37,396 bases of DNA from Candidatus Methanomethylophilaceae archaeon (GCA_017508065.1 JAFVZR010000153.1:1-37396); one strand, 5' to 3'; positions 23,559 through 32,805 are shown, numbered from the stretch's first letter. The notes: generated by a model not told the origin, from the sequence alone. Numbers and translations: made by a program.

Positions 23559-26500
23559 ATGACTAAATCAGCGTTGGTTATCGGTGGAGGAATCGCAGGT
23601 ATCCAGGCTTCGTTGGATCTTGCCGACAGGGACATCCACGTCTACTTGGTGGAGAAAGACCCCACCATCGGTGGAAAGATGTGCCGTCTCGACAAGACTT
23701 TCCCTACGAATGACTGTTCTGCATGTATCCTTTCGCCCAAGATGGCAGATTGTGCAGGCCACCCCAATGTCACCGTACTGTCCTATTCTGAGGTCGTTAA
23801 GGTTGACGGAGAGGCCGGAGATTTCAAGGTCACTGTCAAGAAGAAGCCCAGGTACGTCAACATGAGCTCCTGTACCGGATGCGGTGACTGTGTTAAAGCT
23901 TGTGTTCTCGGTGGAGAGAAGGCAAAGATCCCCGACGAGTTCGAGTACGGACTTGTTAACAGGGGAGCTATTTACATCCCTCACGCTCAGGCAGTCCCCA
24001 GGGTTGCACTGATCGATGCAGAGCACTGCCTTATGATTTCCAAGGGCAAGTGCGGTAAGAAGTGTGAGAAGGCCTGTATGAAGGGTGCAATCAACTTCGA
24101 CGACAAGGAAACCGAGGAAGTTATCGAGGTCGGATCCATCATCGCAGCAGCTGGATTCCAGCTCTGGGACGCAGGAATCGCAACCGAGTACGGATACGGA
24201 AGGTTCGACAACGTCGTCACCTCTATGGAATACGAGAGGATGATGTGCGCATCCGGTCCTGACCACGGTCACATCAAGTGCCCCTCCAACAAAGAGGACC
24301 CCAAGAAGATCGCATACATCCAGTGCTGCGGTTCCAGGTCCGAGAAGAAGGGCTGGAAGAAGTACTGTTCCTCTGTTTGCTGTACCTATGCAGCAAAGCA
24401 GGCAATCATTACCAAGGAGCACTCCGACGTTCAGGAAGACATCTTCTTCATGGACATCAGGTCCTACGGTAAGGAGTTCGAGGCCTACATCAAGAGGGCC
24501 GAGAGCCAGTACAAGATCAACATGCACAGGGGTGCACGTGTCTCCCACATCGAGGAGGACCCTGTCACCAAGCAGCTCACCGTCAACTACACCGACAAGG
24601 ACGGTAACGCAGTCGGAGCAGTCTACGACCTCGTCGTTCTCTCCATCGGACTTAACCCCCCTGCAGACGCAGAGAACCTCTCCAAGGTCCTCGGTGTCAA
24701 CCTGAACGAGTACGGATTCTGTGAGACCTCCGTCTTCAAGCCCCTCGAGACCTCCAGGCCCGGTATCCTTGTCTCCGGAGCATTCTCCGCACCCAAGGAC
24801 ATCCCGACCACCGTTGCAGAGTCCTCTGGAGCAGCAGCAAAGGCAGGATCCTACATCGTCGATGAGAACTTCGTGCCCTGCGCACCCAAGGAGTACCCTG
24901 CAGAGAAGGATGTCGTCGGCAAGCCCGTCCGCATCGGAGTATGGGTCTGCGAGTGCGGTATCAACATCGGTGCAACCGTCAACGTTCCCGAGGTCGCAAA
25001 GTACGCAGAGACACTCCCCAACGTGGTTTACTCCACTTCCACCATGTACGCATGTGCACAGGACTGTCTCCAGGCAATCTCCGAGGCAATCTCTACCTAC
25101 GATCTGACCCGTGTCGTCGTCGCATCCTGTACTCCCAGGACCCACGAGCCCCTGTTCAGGGTCGCTTGCCGCGAGGGTGGACTCAACCCCTACCTCTTCA
25201 ACATGGCAAACATCCGTGACCAGTGCTCCTGGATTCACATGCACGAGCCCGAGGCAGCAACCAAGAAGGCAAAGGACCTCGTCAGGATGGCTATCGCAAA
25301 GGCAGCACTCCTCGAGCCTCTCCAGGGATCCAAGATCCCCGTCACCAGCGCAGCAGCAGTCATCGGTGGAGGTATCACCGGTATGACCACTGCACTCGAC
25401 ATCGCAGCACAGAACATTCCTGTCCACCTTGTCGAGAAGGAGGGACAGCTCGGAGGCCAGGCACTCAAGTTCAGGCACAAGGAGGATGGAGTTGACACTC
25501 AGGAGTTCATCAAGGAGCTCATTGACAAGGTCAACAACAACAAGCTCATCACCGTTCACCTGAACGCAGAGATCAAGGACCTCCCCGGATTCGTCGGAAA
25601 CTTCAAGCTCCAGCTCATGGACGGAACCGACGAGGCAGTCGGAGCAGTCATCCTTGCAATCGGAGCACCTGCTTACCAGCCCACTGAGTACAACTACGGC
25701 ACCGATGCAAAGGTCAAGACCAACATCGAGGTCGAGAACGAGATCGCAGACGGAAAGTTCAACGCACAGGACGTTGCATTCATCCAGTGTGTCGGATCCA
25801 GGAACGACAAGGTCTCCTACTGCAGCCGTGTCTGCTGTACCTCTTCACTCAGGAACGCAATCGCAATCAAGCTGGCAAACCCCACTGCTAACGTCACCAT
25901 CTTCCACAAGGACATCAGGTCCTACGGATTCCGCGAGGAGATGTACAGAAAGGCATGTGAGGTCGGAGTCAGGTTCCTCAGGTACGACGAGGCCGCACCC
26001 CTGCCCGCATACGATGGTAGCACCGTTACCGCATTCGACGAAACCCTTGGCGCAGACGTCTCCGTCCCCGTCGACTGTGTCGTTCTTGCAAACGGTATCG
26101 CACCCGCACGCGAGGAGAAGGAAGTCATCGCAAAGATGCTCAAGATCCCAATCTCCAAGGACGGATTCTACTTCGAGGCTCACCAGAAGCTCAGGCCCGT
26201 CGACTTCGCAACCGAGGGTGTCTACGTCGCAGGACTCGCACACTGGCCCAAGCACATGGACGAGTGTATCGCACAGGGATCCGGAGCAGCTTCCAGGGCA
26301 CTTACCGTCATCTCCAAGGAGTTCCTTACTTCCGAGGGTATCGTTGCATCAGTCAACGAAGACTACTGTGACGGATGCGGTGTCTGTGAGGGATGCTGTG
26401 ACTACAAGGCAATCACCATCGTCGAGACCGATAACGGTCTGAAGTCCAACGTCAACGCTGGACTTTGTAAGGGATGCGGATGCTGTGTAGCATCTTGTCC

Positions 26501-26591
26501 GTCCGGAGCGATGGAACAGAAGGGATTCAAGAACAGCCAGATCATCGCAGAAGTCGATGCATGTCTTGACTTCCCTGTTGGAGGAGAGTGA
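23559..26591 (+). CDS. hdrA: Heterodisulfide reductase subunit A, double-length fused form
   Basis: A 1010-residue iron-sulfur flavoprotein containing two HdrA-like halves. Half 1 (1 to about 450) has an FAD loop GGGIAG (9-14), a ferredoxin site CTGCGDC-VKAC (105-115), Cys-rich GKCGKKCEKAC (163-173) and CCGSR...CSSVCC. Half 2 begins with the standard HdrA N-terminal domain (GVWVCECGINIG, 460-471), then a second FAD loop GGGITG (603-608), CVGSRN...CSRVCC, and two C-terminal [4Fe-4S] sites (CDGCGVCEGCC and CKGCGCCVASC). HdrA bears the bifurcating flavin that splits electrons from hydrogenase to ferredoxin and, through HdrBC, to CoM-S-S-CoB. No hdrB or hdrC is adjacent. mvhD follows after 4 nt. 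Codon choice is narrow, suggesting high expression. Confidence 0.95.
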   Translation: MTKSALVIGGGIAGIQASLDLADRDIHVYLVEKDPTIGGKMCRLDKTFPTNDCSACILSPKMADCAGHPNVTVLSYSEVVKVDGEAGDFKVTVKKKPRYVNMSSCTGCGDCVKACVLGGEKAKIPDEFEYGLVNRGAIYIPHAQAVPRVALIDAEHCLMISKGKCGKKCEKACMKGAINFDDKETEEVIEVGSIIAAAGFQLWDAGIATEYGYGRFDNVVTSMEYERMMCASGPDHGHIKCPSNKEDPKKIAYIQCCGSRSEKKGWKKYCSSVCCTYAAKQAIITKEHSDVQEDIFFMDIRSYGKEFEAYIKRAESQYKINMHRGARVSHIEEDPVTKQLTVNYTDKDGNAVGAVYDLVVLSIGLNPPADAENLSKVLGVNLNEYGFCETSVFKPLETSRPGILVSGAFSAPKDIPTTVAESSGAAAKAGSYIVDENFVPCAPKEYPAEKDVVGKPVRIGVWVCECGINIGATVNVPEVAKYAETLPNVVYSTSTMYACAQDCLQAISEAISTYDLTRVVVASCTPRTHEPLFRVACREGGLNPYLFNMANIRDQCSWIHMHEPEAATKKAKDLVRMAIAKAALLEPLQGSKIPVTSAAAVIGGGITGMTTALDIAAQNIPVHLVEKEGQLGGQALKFRHKEDGVDTQEFIKELIDKVNNNKLITVHLNAEIKDLPGFVGNFKLQLMDGTDEAVGAVILAIGAPAYQPTEYNYGTDAKVKTNIEVENEIADGKFNAQDVAFIQCVGSRNDKVSYCSRVCCTSSLRNAIAIKLANPTANVTIFHKDIRSYGFREEMYRKACEVGVRFLRYDEAAPLPAYDGSTVTAFDETLGADVSVPVDCVVLANGIAPAREEKEVIAKMLKIPISKDGFYFEAHQKLRPVDFATEGVYVAGLAHWPKHMDECIAQGSGAASRALTVISKEFLTSEGIVASVNEDYCDGCGVCEGCCDYKAITIVETDNGLKSNVNAGLCKGCGCCVASCPSGAMEQKGFKNSQIIAEVDACLDFPVGGE

Positions 26592-26595
26592 ATTC

Positions 26596-27015
26596 ATGGC
26601 AGATTTTGAGCCTAGAATCGTTGCATTCTGTTGCAACTGGTGTTCATACGCGGGAGCAGACGGAGCTGGAGTCGCAAGGCTTCAGATGCCTACCAACTTC
26701 CGTATCATCAGGACCATGTGCTCTGCACGTGTCGACCCCGAATTCGTCCTTAGGGCATTCTCTAAGGGAGCAGACGGAGTCATCGTCCTTGGATGTCACC
26801 CTGCAGACTGCCACTACATCGGTGGAAACTACAGGGCAAGAAGGAGAATCGCCCTTCTGAGGATGGTTCTCGAGCAGTACGGATTCGATCCCAAGAGATT
26901 GAAGCTCGAGTGGGTTTCTGCATCTGAGGGAGAGAAGTTCCAGAAGACCATCGTGGAGTTCGTTGACACAATCAAGGCACTCGGACCCACCCCCCTTGTA
27001 AAAGGAGATGAGTAA
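26596..27015 (+). CDS. mvhD: F420-non-reducing hydrogenase iron-sulfur subunit D
   Basis: A 139-residue MvhD with CCNWCSYAGADGAG near the N-terminus, MCSARVDPEFVLRAFSKGADGV in the middle and GCHPADCHY, which together bind a [2Fe-2S] cluster. It transfers electrons from the hydrogenase MvhAG to HdrA. The ATG lies 4 nt after hdrA, with the GGAG ribosome site overlapping the hdrA stop region. The usual length for the family is about 140 residues. Confidence 0.96.
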   Translation: MADFEPRIVAFCCNWCSYAGADGAGVARLQMPTNFRIIRTMCSARVDPEFVLRAFSKGADGVIVLGCHPADCHYIGGNYRARRRIALLRMVLEQYGFDPKRLKLEWVSASEGEKFQKTIVEFVDTIKALGPTPLVKGDE

Positions 27016-27016
27016 A

Positions 27017-28255
27017 ATGGGATTCGTTGACAAGCTTAAGGGCCTTTTTAAGGCAGGCGCTGCAGAGGCAAAGGCTCCCAAGGCAGAGCCCGCAGCAGCC
27101 CCCAAGGCAGCAGCAAAGGCAGCTGCCGCACCCGCAGCCGGCGGATCCACCATGCAGGGATCCAAGTACGCAGAGTCCTGCGCACTCCAGCCCATCCCCG
27201 GCTACGTGCCCAACCTTGGTGCACCCGCAAACGGAAAGATCAAGCTCGCCCTCTACTGGGCAGCAGCTTGTGGTGGATGCGATGTTTCGATCCTCGACTC
27301 TGATGAGAAGGTTCTGAACATCGGTGACATGGCAGACATCGTCATGTGGCCCGTCGCAGCTGACGGAAAGGAGCACGACATCGAGGAGATGGAGGACGGA
27401 TCCATTACCGTCTCCATCATCAACGGTGCAGTCAGGTCCTCCGAGAACGAGCACATGGTCAAGCTCCTCAGGAAGAAGTCCGCGCTCGTCGTCGCATACG
27501 GAACCTGCGCATGCTTCGGTGGAACTCCCGCACTCGCCAACCTCGTCGCTGGCGGAAAGGATGAGATCCTCGACTACGTCTACAAGAAGACTCCCTCCTC
27601 CGCAGCATTCTGCGAGGCATACCCCGAGAAGCCCCACGTCCCCCAGAGTGAGATCCAGGTCCCCGAGGGAACCCTGACCCTCCCCACTCTCTACAACTCC
27701 GTCAAGTCCCTTGACCAGGTTATCGACGTGGACTACTTCGTTCCCGGATGCCCTCCTACCCAGGAGACCATCGAGGGACTCCTTGACGCAGTCGTCAACT
27801 TCGTTTACAACGGAGTCGCACTGCCCCCCAAGGGAACTATGATCGGAGTCACCAAGAAGACTCTCTGTGAGGAGTGCCCCAGGACCAAGGAGAACAGAAG
27901 GATGGACAAGATCCTCGAGCCCTACCAGGTCGATGTCGACCCCGACCTCTGCCTGATGGACCAGGGAATCCTCTGTCTCGGAGCAGCAACCGTTGGTGGA
28001 TGCGGTGCAAAGTGTACCCGCGCAGGTCAGCCCTGCCGTGGATGCTACGGACCCACCGATGCAGTCAGCGAGCAGGGAGCATCCGTCTTCACTGCAGTCG
28101 CATCTCTGTTCCCCATCATCGACGAGGACCCCATCTGTAAAGAAGACAAAATCATTGACATCATGTCCAGCATTAAGGACCCTCTGGGTTACTTCTATGC
28201 ATTCACGATGTCCAAATCACTGATCAAGAGATCAGTCAAAGAAGGAGGTCAGTAA
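27017..28255 (+). CDS. mvhG: F420-non-reducing [NiFe]-hydrogenase small subunit
   Basis: A 412-residue small subunit that carries the electron-relay iron-sulfur clusters. Proximal-cluster ligands lie in AACGGCDV, YGTCACFGG and PGCPPT. Further cysteines come in CEECPR, DPDLCLMDQGILCLG and GGCGAKCTRAGQPCRGCYGP for the other clusters. Compared with typical MvhG there is an extra N-terminus of about 45 residues: a short amphipathic MGFVDKLKGLFKAG followed by an Ala/Pro/Lys-rich linker. I choose ATG 27017, about 10 nt after GGAG; the ATG at 27008 overlaps the mvhD stop and sits too close to the ribosome site. mvhA starts immediately after the stop. Confidence 0.94.
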   Translation: MGFVDKLKGLFKAGAAEAKAPKAEPAAAPKAAAKAAAAPAAGGSTMQGSKYAESCALQPIPGYVPNLGAPANGKIKLALYWAAACGGCDVSILDSDEKVLNIGDMADIVMWPVAADGKEHDIEEMEDGSITVSIINGAVRSSENEHMVKLLRKKSALVVAYGTCACFGGTPALANLVAGGKDEILDYVYKKTPSSAAFCEAYPEKPHVPQSEIQVPEGTLTLPTLYNSVKSLDQVIDVDYFVPGCPPTQETIEGLLDAVVNFVYNGVALPPKGTMIGVTKKTLCEECPRTKENRRMDKILEPYQVDVDPDLCLMDQGILCLGAATVGGCGAKCTRAGQPCRGCYGPTDAVSEQGASVFTAVASLFPIIDEDPICKEDKIIDIMSSIKDPLGYFYAFTMSKSLIKRSVKEGGQ

Positions 28256-29773
28256 ATGGCCGCACCTATCATTTGGGATGAGAAGAAGAAAGTAGATTCG
28301 AAGAGGATCTTGGTCGACCCCATCACCCGTCTCGAGGGTCACGGAAAGATCGAGATTTTCCTCGATGACAACGGAAACGTCGAGAACACCTACTGGCAGG
28401 TTCCCGAGCTCAGGGGATTCGAGAGGTTCTGCATCGGAAGGAAGGTCACCGAGCTCAACCAGATCACCGCAAGGCTTTGCGGTGTCTGTCCCGGTGCACA
28501 CCACCTTGCAGCAACCAAGGCAATCGACGGATGTTACAACGCTAAGCCTACCGAGACCGCATTCCTGATCAGGGATCTGTTCTACCACGCACACTTCGTG
28601 CACAGCCACATCGCACACTTCTATGCACTGGCTGCACCCGACTTCGTGCTTGGACCCGGAGCACCCGCAGCATCCAGGAACGTCCTCGGTGTCGTCGGTG
28701 CAGTCGGACTCGAGCTCGGAGGAGCAGTCCTCAGGGCAAGGTCCCAGGCACAGAAGATCCAGGCAATCATCGGTGGAAAGGCAACTCACCCCCTCATGGG
28801 AGTTCCCGGAGGAGTCTCCAAGGGAATCAACGCCGCCGAGCAGAAGGAGATCGTCAAGTACGCAGAGAACCTCGTTGAGTTCTCCAAGACCTCTCTGCAG
28901 GTCCTGAAGGACGTCGTTCTTGCAAACCCTGACTACGTCGACATCATCAAGAACCCCGACCTGTACTACCAGGAGTCCTACTACATGGGACTTGTCAACA
29001 AGGACGGAAATCTTGAGTTCCACGACGGACCCGTCAAGGTCATCGACCCCAAGGGAGCAGATTTCGCACAGTACGACCCCTACGACTACCTCGACAACAT
29101 CTCCGAGGCATGTGAGCCCTGGTCCTACGAGAAGTTCCCCTACCTGAAGAAGGTCGGATACAAGGGACTGTACGCAGGTGCCGACAACGGTATCTACCGT
29201 GCAACTCCTCTCTCCAGGCTCAACGTCTGTAAGGGAATCTCCACTCCCATCGCGCAGGAAGCACTCGACGAGTACCGCGGATTCTTCAAGGACCTCGGTG
29301 TCGAGGGACCCGTGCACTTCACCCTCGCAACCCACTGGGCAAGGATCATCGAGATGATCTACGCAGCAGAGAAGGTCCTCGAGGATGCACAGCACGCAGA
29401 TCTCCTCAATGGTGACATCAAGCAGACCGACCTCGTCCCCGGAGGACGCGGAGTCGGATGTGTCGAGGCACCCAGAGGAACTCTGACCCACGACTACACC
29501 TGCGACGAGAACGGAATCGTCACCGCATGTAACCTCGTTGTCGGAACTACCAACAACAACGGTTCCATGAACATCGATGTCAAGAGCGCCGCTAAGGGAC
29601 TCATCAAGAACTTTGAGGTCTCCCCCGGTCTCTTGAACATGGTCGAGATGGCCTTCAGGGCATACGACCCGTGCAACTCCTGTGCAACCCACAGCCTGCC
29701 CGGAAAGATGCCTCTGACCGCAGTCATCAAGGACCGCGACGGATCCGTCATCGAGACTATCTCTCGCAGCTGA
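28256..29773 (+). CDS. mvhA: F420-non-reducing [NiFe]-hydrogenase large subunit
   Basis: A 505-residue catalytic subunit. Nickel-iron ligands are RLCGVCPGAHH in the N-terminal third and DPCNSCATH near the C-terminus. Beyond that histidine an additional segment of about 25 residues (starting SLPGKMPL) should be removed by a maturation protease, as in other [NiFe] enzymes; no such protease gene is in the window. It oxidises H2 and passes electrons through MvhG and MvhD to HdrA. The ATG directly follows the mvhG TAA, and a UUCG-loop hairpin ends the operon. Confidence 0.97.
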   Translation: MAAPIIWDEKKKVDSKRILVDPITRLEGHGKIEIFLDDNGNVENTYWQVPELRGFERFCIGRKVTELNQITARLCGVCPGAHHLAATKAIDGCYNAKPTETAFLIRDLFYHAHFVHSHIAHFYALAAPDFVLGPGAPAASRNVLGVVGAVGLELGGAVLRARSQAQKIQAIIGGKATHPLMGVPGGVSKGINAAEQKEIVKYAENLVEFSKTSLQVLKDVVLANPDYVDIIKNPDLYYQESYYMGLVNKDGNLEFHDGPVKVIDPKGADFAQYDPYDYLDNISEACEPWSYEKFPYLKKVGYKGLYAGADNGIYRATPLSRLNVCKGISTPIAQEALDEYRGFFKDLGVEGPVHFTLATHWARIIEMIYAAEKVLEDAQHADLLNGDIKQTDLVPGGRGVGCVEAPRGTLTHDYTCDENGIVTACNLVVGTTNNNGSMNIDVKSAAKGLIKNFEVSPGLLNMVEMAFRAYDPCNSCATHSLPGKMPLTAVIKDRDGSVIETISRS

Positions 29774-29781
29774 AACTAAAT

Positions 29782-29797
29782 GGGGGCTTCGGCCCCC
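29782..29797 (+). terminator. GC-rich stem-loop with UUCG tetraloop after mvhA
   Basis: GGGGGC-TTCG-GCCCCC forms a perfect 6-bp stem 8 nt after the mvhA stop. No long T-run follows, so it may act as a transcript-stabilising 3' hairpin as well as a terminator. Confidence 0.6.
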
Positions 29798-29870
29798 TAT
29801 TACAAACCCTACTAGATTGTCTTCCGCTTTCGTATTCTGAAGGGCTCGGTTTTCAAAAGTGTATTCGGAC

Positions 29871-30626
29871 TCAGTCCTTCCACAAACGGCACTTCACCAG
29901 ATTATCGCCGCGTTTACCGATGTGGATCCCATCAAGAAGATAGATGTCCATATTGTCCATGTCAATGAACTCGGGTTTCATCAGAGGTCCAAGAAAATCT
30001 GTATTCTCTCCATTTACCGGTGATCCCCCCAATAATCTGTTGAACGCGGGAACAACGATGAACGATTCCGGATACTGTAGATAACGATTTCCTCCGGAGA
30101 TGAATTTCCCACGTAGCCAGCACGGTTCACTCATTTGTTTTTTAATCCCGTCCACAAAGGCCATAGCAGGGTGATTGTGGGCCATAACGAGGGTCTTGCA
30201 ACTCATTACCTCATTGGACGGCCATGTGTGGCCATGGATGTACCCAACATCGTCACGTATCATCCCAGTTGCTGGAGCTATTTCCACCTCGGGTGGAAGG
30301 TACTCTTCGATGTTGGTGTCGTGATTCCCGCGTACAACGGTGACCTTATTGAATACCTCTGTAAGTTTTACGAAGAATTCCGGAATCTCCGTATATTCCT
30401 GTTTGGATGAGCCAGGTACGGTGTTCTTGACATCTCCGAGAACTACGAGTTTGTTACAGTCTCCTGCGGATAACAGGATCTCGTCGTACATATCATCTGT
30501 TCTGGATATGAGGTGGAATCCTTTGCTTCTGAGGTGGGATTCCACGCCAATATGCAGATCTGCAATAACCAATGTAGAATCCACCGTCAATGCAGGCGAA
30601 CCGTACACAGGTTGGATCTCTGTCAT
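29871..30626 (-). CDS. Calcineurin-like metallophosphoesterase (COG1407 type)
   Basis: A 251-residue metallophosphoesterase with the metal motifs ADLHIG (23-28), LGDVKN, GNHD and HGHTW, plus a late AHNHP. The order D-x-H, GD, GNHD, GH matches the two-metal phosphoesterase fold. The archaeal COG1407 subfamily has an undefined substrate. Its ATG overlaps the Nnr stop by 4 nt (ATGA), so it is the last gene of the nnr transcript. The C-terminal part (ECWLRGKF-like region, then LLGGSPVNGENTDFLGP) is typical of this subfamily. Confidence 0.85.
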   Translation of the reverse strand: MTEIQPVYGSPALTVDSTLVIADLHIGVESHLRSKGFHLISRTDDMYDEILLSAGDCNKLVVLGDVKNTVPGSSKQEYTEIPEFFVKLTEVFNKVTVVRGNHDTNIEEYLPPEVEIAPATGMIRDDVGYIHGHTWPSNEVMSCKTLVMAHNHPAMAFVDGIKKQMSEPCWLRGKFISGGNRYLQYPESFIVVPAFNRLLGGSPVNGENTDFLGPLMKPEFIDMDNMDIYLLDGIHIGKRGDNLVKCRLWKD

Positions 30627-31999
30627 TCCAGGCCCTCTTTCAAAACATGTCCAATGTGAGCGATCACGTCTTCGGAGTTCATTCCGTACGAGTGTTCATC
30701 GAATGCCATCCTTCCGGCAAGCCCACAAATGTATGCACCCAGGCAGGCGGAATCAAAGTTAGACATCCCCTTGGATAATAATCCTGCAACTATCCCTGCA
30801 AGCACATCTCCCGTTCCACCGACTGTCATTCCCGAACACCCACTCTGATTGTAACGTATCTCGGTTCCGTTATAGATCCTGTCGATCCTTCCTTTGCGAA
30901 GGATCACAGTTCCGTTATCACATAGTCCTTGGATGACTTCATCGGATGGTCCGTCCTGTCCGATCAGGCGACTGAGCTCCCTCTTATGTGGGGTGAAAAC
31001 AACGTTATTGTAAAGGGGCTCAAATCCTGCAACATGAGTTATAGCGTCCGCATCAATAACGATCGGTATTTCTGCGGATTCCACAATGGCTCTGGTAGCT
31101 TCTGCTACGGTTGTTCCTTCGCAACCGAGTCCTGGACCTATCAGTAGTGCATCGGCACTCTTGCACGCATTCAGTATGGTGTTCACATCCTCCATACATA
31201 GGTTATCTGATGACAATTCCTTTACTATGTATGCGGTGGAATGTGACGCGATTGGGATGAAACTCCTTTTTGGTGTGAATATCGTTACAAGATCCGTACC
31301 TACCCTGGTAGCTGCCAACGCTGCTGAAATCGGTGCTCCTACAAAAGGCCCGCCACCTACGATGATCAACCGTCCATTCTGACCCTTGTGACTATTATCC
31401 TTTGGTATAGGGTATCTGAGAAAATCTCCTTTATTGAGGTGGGTCTTAGCTTCTTCTGGTATGCCTATGTCCGAAACGATAATTCTACCACAGTTCTGTT
31501 CTGACATACCGATCTTCTTTTCATGGAATGTGACTGTTATGTTCGCGATCACACTGTGATCTGTACCAAGTCCCGATGGGACATCACACGATATGACGTT
31601 CTTCTTCAAAGAATTGAGTGTATCGATAAAATCCACATATGGTTGTTTCAATGCCCCTTCGATACCCGTGCCCAGTACACAATCCACGATCGTATCATAA
31701 TTCGTCATCAGTTCTGGGCTATATCTCTGTGAGAATACCTTTTTGGATGTTTCGATGCATAGGTCACTTTTCGGCTCACGGAAGTGACAATAGTCCGCTT
31801 TAGTTTTTAGGAACTGTGATGCGGCATACCCATCTCCTCCGTTGTTGCCGCTACCACATATGAAAAGAATCTTTCCTGTGGCGAAAGTGTCCACTACTTT
31901 GGCCAATTCCCTTCCGGCATTTTCCATTAGAACATTGATTGGAACTCCAAGACATTCGGAGTTCTTGTCAAGGATTCTAGATTCCAACGGGGACAGCAT
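30623..31999 (-). CDS. nnr: Bifunctional NAD(P)H-hydrate repair enzyme Nnr
   Basis: A 458-residue fusion. The N-terminal epimerase domain (YjeF_N, about 1-200) has MENAGRELAK and CGSGNNGGDGYAAS; the C-terminal dehydratase domain (CARKD, about 215-458) has GRLIIVGGGPFVGAPISAAL, LIGPGLG and GGTGDVLAGIVAGLL. Together they re-epimerise and dehydrate NAD(P)H hydrates, restoring NAD(P)H. Start at ATG 31999, about 26 nt after a TATA-like CACTTTATCT; the longer frame from a TTG at 32041 would overlap srp19. Confidence 0.94.
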   Translation of the reverse strand: MLSPLESRILDKNSECLGVPINVLMENAGRELAKVVDTFATGKILFICGSGNNGGDGYAASQFLKTKADYCHFREPKSDLCIETSKKVFSQRYSPELMTNYDTIVDCVLGTGIEGALKQPYVDFIDTLNSLKKNVISCDVPSGLGTDHSVIANITVTFHEKKIGMSEQNCGRIIVSDIGIPEEAKTHLNKGDFLRYPIPKDNSHKGQNGRLIIVGGGPFVGAPISAALAATRVGTDLVTIFTPKRSFIPIASHSTAYIVKELSSDNLCMEDVNTILNACKSADALLIGPGLGCEGTTVAEATRAIVESAEIPIVIDADAITHVAGFEPLYNNVVFTPHKRELSRLIGQDGPSDEVIQGLCDNGTVILRKGRIDRIYNGTEIRYNQSGCSGMTVGGTGDVLAGIVAGLLSKGMSNFDSACLGAYICGLAGRMAFDEHSYGMNSEDVIAHIGHVLKEGLE

Positions 32000-32020
32000 A
32001 CATCCACGTATCACATTCGA

Positions 32021-32030
32021 AGATAAAGTG
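32021..32030 (-). promoter_or_regulatory. TATA box for nnr
   Basis: CACTTTATCT on the minus strand, about 26 nt before ATG 31999, between srp19 and nnr. It suggests nnr has its own promoter besides any read-through from srp19. Confidence 0.4.
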
Positions 32031-32037
32031 ACTACGT

Positions 32038-32328
32038 TCAACTGTTGGATACAAGAATCTTTGCAAGTTCGTTAAGAAGAGTGGTTTTAGGCATTTTACC
32101 TCTCTCGATACGTACGCATCCGGATTTGGCTGCCCAGTTTGCGGGGTATGCCATATCTTCGAATATTTTGTATTCGAGGTCTAGGATCATCGCACCTTTT
32201 GCGATGATATCTAGACTCGGTTCGTCGACGCACAGCTCAATAGGGAGTCTTCTACCTTCTGCGCGGGATCTCTTCTTGTCGAAGTATTCCGGCCACACCA
32301 CTATTGCGTTATCGTCGTCGTATGCCAT
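32038..32328 (-). CDS. srp19: Signal recognition particle protein SRP19
   Basis: A 96-residue SRP19. VVWPEYFDKKRSRAEGRRLP is the hallmark of the family (the RNA-binding loop), and AAKSGCVRIERGKMPKTTLL follows. It binds the tips of helices 6 and 8 of SRP RNA and promotes SRP54 binding. It follows rps8e after 41 nt on the same strand, so probably shares its promoter. Confidence 0.94.
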   Translation of the reverse strand: MAYDDDNAIVVWPEYFDKKRSRAEGRRLPIELCVDEPSLDIIAKGAMILDLEYKIFEDMAYPANWAAKSGCVRIERGKMPKTTLLNELAKILVSNS

Positions 32329-32369
32329 GTTGATCGTAAAAGAGAGTTAAGGGGGGTTTGAAAAGGTGT

Positions 32370-32750
32370 TTATGCAATCAGCACTGCGTTGACGGTTCCA
32401 TCCTGGCCAGGCCTGGATGTGATAACTGCCTCTCCGAGCTCAGTCATGATCGTAGCACCCTTGTTCATGATGTTACGCTGGACGAAGTTGGGGTCAGCGG
32501 GGTTAGTCTTAACGTTGGTGATCTTGACCTTGGAGACCTTTCCGGTCTTCTTGTCGACAACGTTTGCGAATTCTGCTGCGAGCATACCTACCTTGACATT
32601 TCCTCCGCAGGTGCGGTACAGCTTGAGGCTCTGCTTTCCGAGCTTGGTGTACTGCTTCTCTCTTCCGATTTCGAACTTCCTCTTGCCCTGTCTAGGGACC
32701 AGCCTTCCGCCGGTAGGTTTTCTGTTGGATCTTCCCTGCCAAAGTGCCAT
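32370..32750 (-). CDS. rps8e: Ribosomal protein S8e (eS8)
   Basis: A 126-residue small-subunit protein with MALWQGRSNRKPTGGRL at the N-terminus, then RKFEIGREKQYTKLG and the RNIMNKGATIMTELGEAVITSRPGQDGTVNAVLI end that defines archaeal S8e. Its promoter has a strong TATA element at about 32780-32790 and a GGAGGG ribosome site roughly 11 nt from the ATG. Confidence 0.96.
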   Translation of the reverse strand: MALWQGRSNRKPTGGRLVPRQGKRKFEIGREKQYTKLGKQSLKLYRTCGGNVKVGMLAAEFANVVDKKTGKVSKVKITNVKTNPADPNFVQRNIMNKGATIMTELGEAVITSRPGQDGTVNAVLIA

Positions 32751-32779
32751 GATTACTCAACCCTCCTCAATTCAGGTTC

Positions 32780-32790
32780 TATATATAAAT
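32780..32790 (-). promoter_or_regulatory. TATA box for rps8e-srp19
   Basis: ATTTATATATA on the minus strand, about 30-40 nt before the rps8e start, leaving a short leader with the GGAGGG ribosome site. Confidence 0.55.
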
Positions 32791-32805
32791 CTTACTTTTT
32801 GAAAA

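Noticed and set aside
23568-25559. Open frame of 663 codons antisense to hdrA
   Set aside because: It lies wholly opposite a certain gene and reads as low-complexity Leu/Val/Asp/Cys sequence without a family. It arises because hdrA uses a narrow codon set that leaves few stops on the other strand.
23559-26591. Selenocysteine at TGA in hdrA, as in some methanogens
   Set aside because: The frame has no internal TGA and no SECIS-like hairpin was seen; the expected site is cysteine.
28232-29692. Open frame of 486 codons antisense to mvhA
   Set aside because: Same cause: a shadow of biased codon use in a highly expressed gene, with no recognisable domain or ribosome site.
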